The notes under the pieces were generated by a model that searched no databases, had not been told where the DNA came from, and worked only from the letters and a program-made list of their open reading frames with translations. From Candidatus Binatia bacterium (lineage in GTDB: Bacteria > Desulfobacterota > Binatia > HRBIN30), in contig JAKLJW010000026.1 of assembly GCA_023150935.1 (NCBI GenBank), positions 1 to 64,000 of the forward strand: a stretch of DNA of 64,000 nt, read 5' to 3'. This document shows positions 45,492 through 52,993 of this stretch, piece by piece. The position numbers and the translations under genes were made by a program. The number at the start of each line of letters is the position of its first letter. Position 1 is the first letter of the stretch.

Positions 45492-46319
45492 ATGACCGGC
45501 ACGAACCCTGGCGCCGCCGTGGACCTCGCCGCAGCCGCGGCGGCGATCGAACCTTTACTCGCCGAGGCCGGGGCACTGACCCTGCGTTGGTTCCGCACCC
45601 CGGTGCAGATCGACGACAAGGGGGGAGCTCACGGTTACGATCCCGTGACCGAAGCCGACCGCGCCGTGGAAACGTTACTGCGTGACGGGCTCACGGCGCG
45701 CTTCCCCGAACACGCGATCGTCGGCGAGGAGCACGGCAAGAGCGGTCCGCCGGACGCGCGGGTGCGCTGGATTATCGATCCCATCGACGGCACGCGAGCT
45801 TTTGTCAGTGGCATTCCGGAGTGGGGCATTCTCGTCGGCCTGACGGTCGACGGCCAACCGGTAGCCGGCTGGGCCCACATACCGTACCTCGGGGAGACGT
45901 TTGCCGGCGTTGGTGGCCGTGGATGGTTCGAGCGAACAGGGCAAGGGCAACGGCAACCGCTACGCACCCGACCTACCACCGAACTCGCGGCGGCCACCCT
46001 GTTCTGCACGCACCCTTCGACGTTCGCAGCGGCCGGTCGACTCGCCTTCGAGCGCCTTGCCGCGCGCGTCAGGCTGCAACGCTATGGCGGCGATTGCTAC
46101 TCGTATTGCCTGCTCGCCCTCGGACACATCGACCTCGTCGTAGAGTCGAGCCTGCAGCCGTACGACATCGTACCGCTGATGCCGATCATCGCCGCCGCCG
46201 GCGGCGTGGTAACCGACCCGGGCGGCCGCCCACCCCTCGACGGCGGCACGGTCATCGCCGCCGCAACCCCGGAGCTGCACGCGCAGGCAATGGCAGTGTT
46301 TGGGGGCTTGAGGTCTTGA
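45492..46319 (+). CDS. Inositol-monophosphatase-family phosphatase (HisN/IMPase-like)
   Basis: A 275-residue Mg-dependent phosphatase. The metal-site motifs are DPVTEADRAVE, GEEHG, WIIDPIDGTRAFVSG (DPIDGT) and SLQPYDIVPLMPIIAAAGG. The wording G.P.WG.LVGL and the QPYD ending are closest to histidinol-phosphatase HisN-type members, but inositol or other sugar phosphates are possible. ATG 45492 is used; the longer upstream frame is non-coding. The last codons (GGLRS then TGA) lie inside an 8-bp tandem repeat array, so the C-terminus has been rewritten by the repeat. Confidence 0.88.
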   Translation: MTGTNPGAAVDLAAAAAAIEPLLAEAGALTLRWFRTPVQIDDKGGAHGYDPVTEADRAVETLLRDGLTARFPEHAIVGEEHGKSGPPDARVRWIIDPIDGTRAFVSGIPEWGILVGLTVDGQPVAGWAHIPYLGETFAGVGGRGWFERTGQGQRQPLRTRPTTELAAATLFCTHPSTFAAAGRLAFERLAARVRLQRYGGDCYSYCLLALGHIDLVVESSLQPYDIVPLMPIIAAAGGVVTDPGGRPPLDGGTVIAAATPELHAQAMAVFGGLRS

Positions 46320-46484
46320 GGTCTTGAGGTCTTGAGGGCTTGGGGTCTTGAGGGCTTGGGGTCTTGAGGGCTTGGGGTCTTGAGGGCTTGAGGTCTTGAG
46401 GGCTTGAGGGCTTGGGGGCTTGGGGGCTTGGGGGCTTGGGGGCTTGGGGGCTTGGGGGCTTGGGGGCTTGGGGGCTTGGGGGCA
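46302..46484. repeat. 8-bp tandem repeat array, CTTG(A/G)GG(G/T)-type
   Basis: About 22 units of an 8-bp repeat. The left part is CTTGAGGT/CTTGAGGG mixed with CTTGGGGT, and the right part is nearly pure CTTGGGGG. It begins inside the last codons of the IMPase-family gene and contains its stop codon. It is very G-rich on the plus strand (runs of five G every 8 bases), so G-quadruplex formation is possible. Confidence 0.9.
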
Positions 46485-46519
46485 GCCGGTATCTGCAGCC
46501 TTTCGTTCTAACCACGCGG

Positions 46520-46563
46520 CCCCCAAGACCCCAAGACCCCAAGACCCCAGGACCCCAGGACCC
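46520..46563. repeat. Inverted companion array of the 8-bp repeat
   Basis: Five to six units of CCCCAAGA/CCCCAGGA are the reverse complement of the CTTGGGGT-type unit in the array at 46302-46484. About 35 bases separate the two arrays, so they can pair into a long hairpin. The array abuts the stop codon of the HMA gene on the minus strand. Confidence 0.8.
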
Positions 46564-46896
46564 CTACATCGCCACCTCGCCGGTGACCGTCGCTTCGTAG
46601 CCGACCTTTTTCAGGGCCTCGATCATCGAGGTCTTGCTGGCGGTCTGATCGCAAACGACGTAAGCCTCTTTCTTGGCGAAATCTGTGGTAACGGTCCGTA
46701 CCCCCGGTACGGATTGCAGGGCGCCGCGGACGCGCGCCGAGCAGCTCGATGGTCAGGTCATGCCGGGAACGCTAAGGATAAGTCTAGTACCCGCGTTCCC
46801 GCTGGGCGGCTGGCTCTGGGCGCGGCCGAGACCCGGAATCGCGAGGGCCGCACCGGCCAGCAACGCGGTGATGAATCGACGCCGATCGGTTACCAT
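46564..46896 (-). CDS. HMA-domain (MerP/copper-chaperone-like) protein with an in-frame TGA: candidate selenoprotein
   Basis: Read through one TGA, this gene gives 110 residues. Residues 1-29 are a Tat-like signal (DRRRFITALLAGAALAIPGLGRA). An HMA domain follows: RLILSVPGMT, then the TGA at codon 48 (46755-46753), then PSSCSARVRGALQSVPGV and a normal end (DFAKKEAYVV...EALKKVGYEATV). The TGA occupies the first Cys position of GMTCxxC, with the second Cys four residues later (one more than usual). Coding quality is equal on both sides. ATG 46896 follows GGAGGT. Likely role: periplasmic binding of a soft metal such as mercury or copper. The alternative is a nonsense mutation. Confidence 0.7.
46720..46738 (-). 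promoter_or_regulatory. Putative bacterial SECIS-like hairpin
   Basis: Nineteen bases after the TGA, the mRNA has a 9-base loop beginning with G on a 5-bp stem GGCGC/GCGCC. Published bacterial SECIS rules ask for a short loop with G in its first two positions, roughly 16-37 bases after UGA, which this satisfies. A smaller CGAG/CTCG stem nearer the TGA could compete. Energy was not computed. Confidence 0.45.
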
Positions 46897-46989
46897 GTGA
46901 CCTCCGTGAGACATAATGAACTCGCCATACGATTCCACAAAGGAAACCGCGGTGCCAGAGGCCACCGCATACGCGCGGGAGGGAATGCG

Positions 46990-47568
46990 ATGCGTGCATG
47001 GTTTGCGTTCACTCTGACCCTCGTGCTTTCGAGCGGCGCCGGGGCCGGCGAACCCGCCAGCTACTCCCCGGATACCGTGCCGGCCGCCCTTCAGCCGGCG
47101 GCGGCGCGGGCCACCCAGGCAATGACGCAACTTCAGCCGCGGTTGTTGCAGATGCTGACCGCCGCGCTGAACGAGGGCGGGCCGGCAGCGGCGATTCGGG
47201 TCTGTAAAGCCGACGCGCCGGCGCTCGCGGCGGCGGCCGGCAAGGAATTCGGGGTGGAGATCGGGCGCACCAGCTTCCGGCTGCGCAATCCGAAGAACGC
47301 GCCGCGCCCCTGGGCGCAGCCTTTCGTTGCCGCCGCCGCAGGCCGGAAGGCCGGGGCCGTCCCGGCGCGGGTCGTCGACCTCGGGAAGGGACGGGTCGGC
47401 GTCTTGCGGCCCATCCCCATGCAGCCGCTGTGCGTTGCCTGCCACGGTCCGCGCGATCGGATCGATCCCGCGGTGAGGGCGGCGCTGGCCGAGGCGTATC
47501 CTGCCGACGAGGCGGTGGGATTCGAGGACGGCGAAGTGCGCGGCTTCATCTGGGCGGAGGCCCGCTAG
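46990..47568 (+). CDS. DUF3365 (Tll0287-like) haem-binding secreted protein
   Basis: A 192-residue exported protein. Signal peptide ~1-20 (MRAWFAFTLTLVLSSGAGAG). The family features are AAIRVCKADAPALA near residue 75, RTSFRLRNPKNAPRPWAQP, and the C-type haem-attachment motif CVACHG around residues 148-153 in IPMQPLCVACHG. DUF3365/Tll0287-like proteins bind haem and are thought to act in redox sensing. ATG 46990 is preceded by GGGAGGGA. It is divergent from the candidate selenoprotein, with 93 bp between starts, so the two may share control. Confidence 0.88.
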   Translation: MRAWFAFTLTLVLSSGAGAGEPASYSPDTVPAALQPAAARATQAMTQLQPRLLQMLTAALNEGGPAAAIRVCKADAPALAAAAGKEFGVEIGRTSFRLRNPKNAPRPWAQPFVAAAAGRKAGAVPARVVDLGKGRVGVLRPIPMQPLCVACHGPRDRIDPAVRAALAEAYPADEAVGFEDGEVRGFIWAEAR

Positions 47569-47591
47569 AGGCGGCTTCCACCGGTCTCAGT

Positions 47592-47606
47592 GCGGGCTTC
47601 GCCCGC
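47592..47606. terminator. Hairpin between convergent DUF3365 and dnaB genes
   Basis: GCGGGC-TTC-GCCCGC forms a 6-bp GC stem with a 3-base loop in the 41-bp gap between the two converging stop codons. There is no T-run on either side. Confidence 0.45.
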
Positions 47607-47609
47607 CCG

Positions 47610-48977
47610 TTACAGATCCCCCGCCTCCCCGAAGCTCACCTCTTCCTCGGTGCGGTTCTCGAAACGCGTGTACTCGGACATGAAGGTGAGGGCCACGGTG
47701 CCGGTGGGTCCGTTGCGTTGCTTGCCGACGATCACTTCGGCGGCACGGTCCTCGGCGCCCTTGTCGTAAACGATCGGCCGGAACAGGAAAGCGATGACGT
47801 CGGCGTCCTGTTCTATGGCGCCCGATTCGCGCAGGTCGGCCATCACCGGCCGCTTGTCGGCACGGGTCTCCACCTGACGATTGAGCTGCGACAACGCCAC
47901 AACCGGGACGTTGAGTTCCTTCGCCAACGCCTTCAGCGCACGCGAGATGCTGGATATCTCCTGCTCGCGGCTGTCGCTGTCGTGACCGCGCATGAGCTGC
48001 AGATAGTCGACGACGATCAGGCCGAGGTTGGCGTCGCGGTCGCGCTTCAGGCGGCGCGCCTTGGCGCGCAGTTCGAGCACGCTGAGGGCCGGCGTGTCGT
48101 CGATATAAATCGGCGAGTCGGCGAGCCGACTGGCCGCCAGAGCAAGCCGGGGAAAATCCTGCTCGGCCGCGAGGCCGGCGCGCACCCTCGATTGATCGAC
48201 CCGGGCCTGAGAGCACAGCAGGCGAAGAACGAGCTGCTCCTTCGACATCTCCAGCGAAAAGATCGCCACACCGATCTTCGACTGCACCGCCGCGTACTCG
48301 GCGATGTTCAGGGCAAAAGCCGTCTTGCCCATGCTCGGACGCCCCGCCACGATGATCAGGTCCGACGGCTGCAAACCCGCGGTCATCCGGTCGAGGTCGA
48401 TGAACCCGGACGGCACGCCGGTCACCAGCTCCTTGCGTTCGTAGAGCTGCTCGATGGCTTTCATCGAGTCGACCATTATGTCGCGGATGCGGAAGAACGT
48501 CGGCCGTACTTTGCGTTCGGAGATGGCGAAGATCTTGTGCTCGGCTTCGTCGAGGAACTGGTCGACGTCGGCCCCCGATTCGTAGCCGGCCATCGCGATT
48601 TCGGTGGCGGTCTGAATCAGGCTGCGCAGGATCGCCTTTTGCCGAACGATGCGCGCGTAGTAGGCGGTATTGGCGGCGGTGGGAACTTTGTCCACGAGCT
48701 CGGCGAGATAGGCGGCACCGCCAATGTCGGCGAGTTCGGAGCGCGCCTTGAGGACGTCGGTGAGCGTGATGAGATCGACCGGCTCGCCGCGCTGGTTCAG
48801 CTCGACCATCGCGCGCATGATGCGGCGGTGCGACTCGCGGTAGAACTCCTCAGGGCTAACCAGCTCGAGGGCGCGATCGATGGCCGTGTTGTCGAGGAGT
48901 ACGCCTCCGAGCACCGCCTCCTCAGCCTCGATGCTCTGCGGCGGTAGCTTGCGGGTCGTCTCGTCGAGCTGGTTCAT
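47610..48977 (-). CDS. dnaB: Replicative DNA helicase DnaB
   Basis: A 455-residue hexameric helicase that unwinds DNA at the fork. The N-terminal DnaB_N domain (~10-115) has PPQSIEAEEAVLGG, the usual opening. A linker helix follows, then the RecA-like motor with Walker A at 212-219 (GRPSMGKT), Walker B LIVVDYLQLM, VVALSQLNRQVE and an Arg finger region near KPVMADLRESGAIEQDAD. ATG 48977 (MNQLDE) is chosen; a TTG 12 bases upstream is an alternative. No intein is present. rplI, which often neighbours dnaB, is not in the window. Confidence 0.97.
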   Translation of the reverse strand: MNQLDETTRKLPPQSIEAEEAVLGGVLLDNTAIDRALELVSPEEFYRESHRRIMRAMVELNQRGEPVDLITLTDVLKARSELADIGGAAYLAELVDKVPTAANTAYYARIVRQKAILRSLIQTATEIAMAGYESGADVDQFLDEAEHKIFAISERKVRPTFFRIRDIMVDSMKAIEQLYERKELVTGVPSGFIDLDRMTAGLQPSDLIIVAGRPSMGKTAFALNIAEYAAVQSKIGVAIFSLEMSKEQLVLRLLCSQARVDQSRVRAGLAAEQDFPRLALAASRLADSPIYIDDTPALSVLELRAKARRLKRDRDANLGLIVVDYLQLMRGHDSDSREQEISSISRALKALAKELNVPVVALSQLNRQVETRADKRPVMADLRESGAIEQDADVIAFLFRPIVYDKGAEDRAAEVIVGKQRNGPTGTVALTFMSEYTRFENRTEEEVSFGEAGDL

Positions 48978-49088
48978 GAGAAGCGGCAAGGTAGCAGACG
49001 CCCCCGCACCGGCAAAGCGGCAGCTTGCGAGCGCGGGTTCTCCCCGCTGTCGGTTCCCTCGCTTGCTCGCCGTGCGCAGACTTCCGCT

Positions 49089-49526
49089 TCAGGACAAGAC
49101 GGCGCGCGCGCCGTAGACCCGGTAGAGCAGCACGTAAATCGCCACGCCGGTTACGGAAACATAAAGCCATACCGGCAAAGCCCAGCGCGCGATGCGGCGG
49201 TGCTCGACGAAGCGCCCGCGCGCGGCGCGGTAGAGCGCGAGCAAGGCCAGTGGCGGGACCAACGCCGCCAGCACCGTATGCGAAGCGAGAATCGTCAAGT
49301 ACACGATGCGAATCGCGCCCGTACCCGGGAAGCGCACGCTGCCGGCGACGCTGTGGTAAGCGAGATAGGAAATCAGAAACGCCACCGATACCGCGAATGC
49401 CGCCATCATGCAGAACCGATGTGCCGCCACCGCTTTCCTCCGAATCGACACGTAGCCGAGACCGAGCAGCACGGCGCTGGTCGTGTTGAGCAACGCGTTG
49501 AGCAAGGGCAGGTCCAACACGCTCAC
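49089..49526 (-). CDS. DUF420 membrane protein (cytochrome-oxidase-associated)
   Basis: A 145-residue protein with four transmembrane helices (~8-26, 38-60, 73-98, 114-137). The pattern LPLLNALLNTTSAVLLGLGYVSIRRK, AHRFCMMAAF and YLTILASHTVLA matches DUF420, a small family regularly encoded beside SCO1 and haem-copper oxidase genes. The conserved His residues in AHRFCM and SHTVLA could bind copper or haem. Its start overlaps the SCO1 stop by 4 bp, so it is translationally coupled as the last gene of the oxidase-assembly operon. Confidence 0.9.
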   Translation of the reverse strand: MSVLDLPLLNALLNTTSAVLLGLGYVSIRRKAVAAHRFCMMAAFAVSVAFLISYLAYHSVAGSVRFPGTGAIRIVYLTILASHTVLAALVPPLALLALYRAARGRFVEHRRIARWALPVWLYVSVTGVAIYVLLYRVYGARAVLS

Positions 49527-50158
49527 GACGCCGATCCTCCACGCAAGATCGAAATGTCGGCGAGCAGGCGATCGACGTCGGTTGCCTCCGTGCCGTGGTA
49601 GTAGCCGCGGATCTGAAGTGCGGAGTCGACGAGCACGAACCGGTCGCTGTGGGTAATGAGCTCCCCGGCCGCCGGTTCCTGACCCTCCGGCTGAGGTTCC
49701 ACGGCCAAACGAAAGCCGTCCTGAACGAGCGCATAAAGCGCCGCCCGGTCCCCGGTCACAAACCGCCAGCGGCCAGTGTCCGCTCCGAAGCGGGCAGCGT
49801 ATTCGCGCAACACTGCCGGCGTATCGTGGAGCGGGTCGACACTGAACGATACCAGCCCGACGTCGTGCATCCCGGCGCGATCGAGCGCCGTCTGCACGCG
49901 CTTCATTTGGTTCGTCAGCACCGGGCAGATGCCTCCGCAGCGCGTGAAGATGAAGTCCGCCACCCAGACGCGCCCGGCGAGGTCGCGTTCGCCGATCGCA
50001 CGCCCGTCGGCACCGACCAGCGCGAACGGCGGTACGGTGCCCAGCCTGTCCAGCGTCGCACCGGTCCGGTCAGTCCCGGCTTCGCGACAGGCAGCGAGCA
50101 GCACGGCGATTGCGACCACGACCGCCGCTCCGCTGCGAATCGGGGTTCGGCTTGCCAT
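49523..50158 (-). CDS. SCO1/SenC-type copper chaperone lipoprotein
   Basis: A 211-residue thioredoxin-fold protein. The N-terminus carries a lipoprotein signal with lipobox LLAAC (Cys24). The copper site is Cys74-x3-Cys78 in FTRCGGICP plus a His in ELITHSDRF near residue 173. Other SCO features are WVADFIFTRC and VSFSVDPLHDTPAVLREYA. It delivers copper to the CuA site of cytochrome c oxidase, or has a thiol-redox role. It is coupled to the upstream subunit III gene (TAATG overlap) and to the downstream DUF420 gene (ATGA). Confidence 0.95.
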   Translation of the reverse strand: MASRTPIRSGAAVVVAIAVLLAACREAGTDRTGATLDRLGTVPPFALVGADGRAIGERDLAGRVWVADFIFTRCGGICPVLTNQMKRVQTALDRAGMHDVGLVSFSVDPLHDTPAVLREYAARFGADTGRWRFVTGDRAALYALVQDGFRLAVEPQPEGQEPAAGELITHSDRFVLVDSALQIRGYYHGTEATDVDRLLADISILRGGSAS

Positions 50159-50814
50159 TACAGCAGATAGAGAAGAGCGAACACGGGAACCCACAATCCG
50201 CACCCGTAGTACCAGAAGATGGCGCAACTGCGGACGAAACCGCTGACCGGTATGGTGCGCCCGCCCATGACGACACCGGTCGTCGCCGCCACGATCCAGA
50301 AGACCCCGCAGAGCACGTGCGCACCGACCCCGGCAACCAGGACGAGGAACGTTGCCGTGTACCCACCCGACGCCGGGGCGAAACCCGCCGAGAACATCCA
50401 CACCAACTCGGCCGACTGTCCGGCCACGAATGCAAAACCCAACAGCGCCGTCGCCGCCAGACCGGTCTCGATGTCGAAACGCCGGCCGCTGTCGGCCGCC
50501 GCCATCGCGCGGCGCATGGTCACCGCACTGAAGAGCAGGATGCCGGTGTGTACCCAGGTGGTCATCACGGGCAGCGGCGGCAGGCTGGCCGGCGGCCAGT
50601 ACGCGGCCGCGGCGCGCAAGGCCAGCGCAATCGTCAGCAGGCCGAGGAATACGAAGGTCTCGACACCGAGGAAGAGGACCACCAGCGGCGGCGGTCGGCG
50701 GCCCGGCTGTGGCGCGACGGGTCTCTGACCCGCCCGGTTCCGCCCTCCCGGAATCACCGTCAAACGGTGCGGGACGGGTCGGCGACCCCGCCTGTACGCC
50801 GGTGCCTCGCGCAT
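50158..50814 (-). CDS. Haem-copper oxidase subunit III family protein
   Basis: A 218-residue polytopic protein with five predicted helices (~44-66, ~78-98, ~115-140, ~150-175, ~195-217). VLFLGVETFVFLGLLTIALALR and HTGILLFSAVTMRRA match the COX3/CyoC signature, as does AGVGAHVLCGVFWI with the conserved His. It stabilises the oxidase core. ATG 50814 is a compromise; the frame opens earlier, and a stretch of ~45 basic residues precedes the first helix. Subunits I and II are not in the window, so this may belong to an oxidase encoded elsewhere. Confidence 0.85.
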   Translation of the reverse strand: MREAPAYRRGRRPVPHRLTVIPGGRNRAGQRPVAPQPGRRPPPLVVLFLGVETFVFLGLLTIALALRAAAAYWPPASLPPLPVMTTWVHTGILLFSAVTMRRAMAAADSGRRFDIETGLAATALLGFAFVAGQSAELVWMFSAGFAPASGGYTATFLVLVAGVGAHVLCGVFWIVAATTGVVMGGRTIPVSGFVRSCAIFWYYGCGLWVPVFALLYLL

Positions 50815-50881
50815 GACCGTCAACGCCCCGGGTCCGGGCCGCCTCGGCTCACGGGCCCACCGCGTGCAGGCCACCTGCGGG

Positions 50882-51889
50882 TCATCCGAACAGCAACGAG
50901 CCGACTGCCTTGTCGAGCGCCATCACGAAGAGTAGCGCCGGCAGGTAGATCAACGACGCCACCAGCAGTTGCCGGGCGGCGGGCACGGTGCGGGTGCGGG
51001 CGAACGAGACTCCGTAACCGAGGAAGACGGCGCCCAGGACGAAGGCTATCGGCAGGTACGCGGGACCCGCCAGGCCCACCGCGCTCGGCAGCAGCCCGAC
51101 CGCCAGCAAGGCCAGACAGTTGGAGACGATCTGTATACCGGTGCTGCGCGCGTCTTCCTCGACGACCGGGAGGAGACGAATGCCGCCGCGGGCGTAGTCG
51201 TCGCGGTAAAGCCGCGCAATCGCCAGCGAGTGCGGGAGTTGCCAGAGAAACAGGATCGAGAAAAGGACACCGGCCTCGATCCCCAAACCGTCGCGTGTGG
51301 CGGTCCACCCGATCACCGGCGGCAGCGCACCCGGTACCGCCCCGACCACGCTGCAAAACGGCGTGTAGCGCTTCAGCGGCGTGTAGAGGAAAAGGTAGGT
51401 CAGCGAGATCGTCGCGGTGACCGCCGCACTCAGGGCGTTGACGGCCAGCCAGAGACATCCGATTCCGGCTGCCGTCAGCAAGACGCCGAAGCAGGCAGCC
51501 TCCATCGGCAGTAAGCGCCCGTCGGGAAGCGGGCGCCGGCGCGTACGCTCCATCAGCGCATCGGTGTCGCGTTCCAGGAACTGGTTCAACGCCAGCGTGC
51601 CCGCCGCGGCCAGAGCGGTGCCGGCAAGGGTCGGTAAGAGCAACAGGGGGTTGGTGGCTGCGTCGCTGCCAAGGTAAAAGCCCACCACCGTGGTGATGAG
51701 GACCATCAAGACGACCCGGGGCTTGGTCAGCTCTACGTAATCGAGCAGTCGGAGGCGCGGCCGCGGCCGTGTCGCCGGTCGAGCGTCGCTTTCGACCGCC
51801 GCAGCCGGACACGGAACCGAAAGCGCGGAATCTGCTCCCAGAAACGCCGCCCCCTCCACATGCTCGGTGTTCGATCTTCTGCGTCCCAT
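50882..51889 (-). CDS. ctaB: Protoheme IX farnesyltransferase (haem O synthase)
   Basis: A 335-residue UbiA-superfamily membrane prenyltransferase. The first Asp-rich motif is NQFLERDTDALMERTRRRPLP (the N-x3-D/E-R-D-x-D signature) and the second, YRDDYARGGIRLLPVVE, is in the cytosolic loop. Eight to nine helices follow the ~50-residue N-terminal tail. It transfers farnesyl to haem B to make haem O for terminal oxidases. ATG 51889 follows GAGGGAA. It leads the operon ctaB - subunit III - SCO1 - DUF420, consistent with oxidase biogenesis. Confidence 0.95.
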   Translation of the reverse strand: MGRRRSNTEHVEGAAFLGADSALSVPCPAAAVESDARPATRPRPRLRLLDYVELTKPRVVLMVLITTVVGFYLGSDAATNPLLLLPTLAGTALAAAGTLALNQFLERDTDALMERTRRRPLPDGRLLPMEAACFGVLLTAAGIGCLWLAVNALSAAVTATISLTYLFLYTPLKRYTPFCSVVGAVPGALPPVIGWTATRDGLGIEAGVLFSILFLWQLPHSLAIARLYRDDYARGGIRLLPVVEEDARSTGIQIVSNCLALLAVGLLPSAVGLAGPAYLPIAFVLGAVFLGYGVSFARTRTVPAARQLLVASLIYLPALLFVMALDKAVGSLLFG

Positions 51890-52046
51890 GGATTTCCCTC
51901 AACGGGTTCTTGCGCGCGCGGCCGTCACGACGATTCAAGCGGCGATGCGCCCCGCCGGCAACCAACCGTTCGGATATGCCCGAAAAGGCGCCGGCGGGCA
52001 ACGTACCCGGCAACCCGGGGTCCGCAATCGGTCCTTCGGATCGAGT

Positions 52047-52886
52047 TCAACTCGCGGGGACGGAGAGTTCCACCTCGAGGCGGGCGCTCCCGCGCTGCAC
52101 CGAGAGGACGGCGGGGTCTTCCCCTTCGCGAGCCCGCAGCTTGGCGCCAAAATCGCCCACGCCGCCCACTGCCTCGCCGTCGATCGCCAGGATCACGTCG
52201 CCGCGCCGCAGGCCGCCCGGAACCTCCTCCCCGTCGACGGCGGCCACGATGACGCCGCTCCCGGCGGGTAGCTCGAAATGATCGGCAAGGTCGGTCGTGA
52301 GATTCTGCACGGTCACGCCGCCGAAGTGCACGCTGGTCTCGGCGGCGGCCTCCTGACGCAGGTCGATCGCACGGTCTCCGGTTAGCAGGCCGTTGGCCAC
52401 GAAGATCGGCCGCTGTACCCGCACGGCCAGGGCGATGGCGTCGCTCGGCCGGCTGTCGATGTCGAAATCCTTGCCGTTGGCCTCCAGGTAGATGCGCGCG
52501 TAGTACGTACTGCCCTTGAGATCGTTGATGACGACCTTGCGAACCCCAACGCCGGCGGACTCGAGGATCGTCTTCACGAGATCGTGCGTCATCGGACGGG
52601 GCGGACTGATGCCCTCGATCTGCATGGCAATGGATTGGGCTTCGAGTGGACCGATCCAAATGGGCAAGGCGTGCTTGCGATCGGCGTCCTGCAGCAGCAC
52701 GACCGGGGACTGCGAGGCGGTGTCGAAGCCGACGCTGCGAACTTCCACCTCGATGTCCGGCGGGGCACCGCCGCGACAAGCCGTGCCGACCAGAACGATC
52801 GCCGCAAGCAGCAGCCCGGGGCGCCCCCTGTACGCCCGCGGCGGCATACGGGACGCGGCCTCACCGGCACTGACGAACTGGCTCAT
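52047..52886 (-). CDS. Bifunctional-nuclease-domain (DUF151) lipoprotein with a C-terminal PDZ domain
   Basis: A 279-residue protein with three parts. Residues 1-37 form a lipoprotein signal (LLLAAIVLVGTAC, Cys37). Residues ~45-170 are a DUF151/BFN domain (VLLQDADRKHALPIWIGPLEAQSIAM, THDLVKTILE, YYARIYLE and SRPSDAIALAVR). Residues ~190-275 are a PDZ-like domain (VIVAAVDGEEVPGGLRRGDVILAIDGEAV). DUF151 proteins are usually short and cytosolic, so export and the PDZ fusion are unusual. The name does not prove nuclease activity. ATG 52886 is preceded by GAGGG; ATG 52847 (MPPRAYRG) is an alternative. Confidence 0.85.
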   Translation of the reverse strand: MSQFVSAGEAASRMPPRAYRGRPGLLLAAIVLVGTACRGGAPPDIEVEVRSVGFDTASQSPVVLLQDADRKHALPIWIGPLEAQSIAMQIEGISPPRPMTHDLVKTILESAGVGVRKVVINDLKGSTYYARIYLEANGKDFDIDSRPSDAIALAVRVQRPIFVANGLLTGDRAIDLRQEAAAETSVHFGGVTVQNLTTDLADHFELPAGSGVIVAAVDGEEVPGGLRRGDVILAIDGEAVGGVGDFGAKLRAREGEDPAVLSVQRGSARLEVELSVPAS

Positions 52887-52993
52887 CGAGACGGCCCTCA
52901 CTATGTCGCGCTCCCGTCGACCGGAAGCCTCTTCAGGTCACCGCGTCTCGTCCCACCGCCACGGTTCGATCCTACGGAGCGTCCTCCGGCGAT

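Noticed and set aside
46302..46563. Tandem array considered as a CRISPR
   Set aside because: Units are 8 bp with no spacers; CRISPR repeats are 21-50 bp with unique spacers.
46753..46755. TGA in the HMA gene considered as a simple nonsense mutation or sequencing error
   Set aside because: It falls exactly on the metal-binding Cys position, the rest of the gene is intact, and a SECIS-like hairpin follows. It is kept as a selenoprotein candidate, though not proven.
46420..46989. Long N-terminal extension of the DUF3365 protein through the 8-bp array
   Set aside because: The frame only stays open through the G-rich repeat. The real start at 46990 has a ribosome site and a signal peptide.
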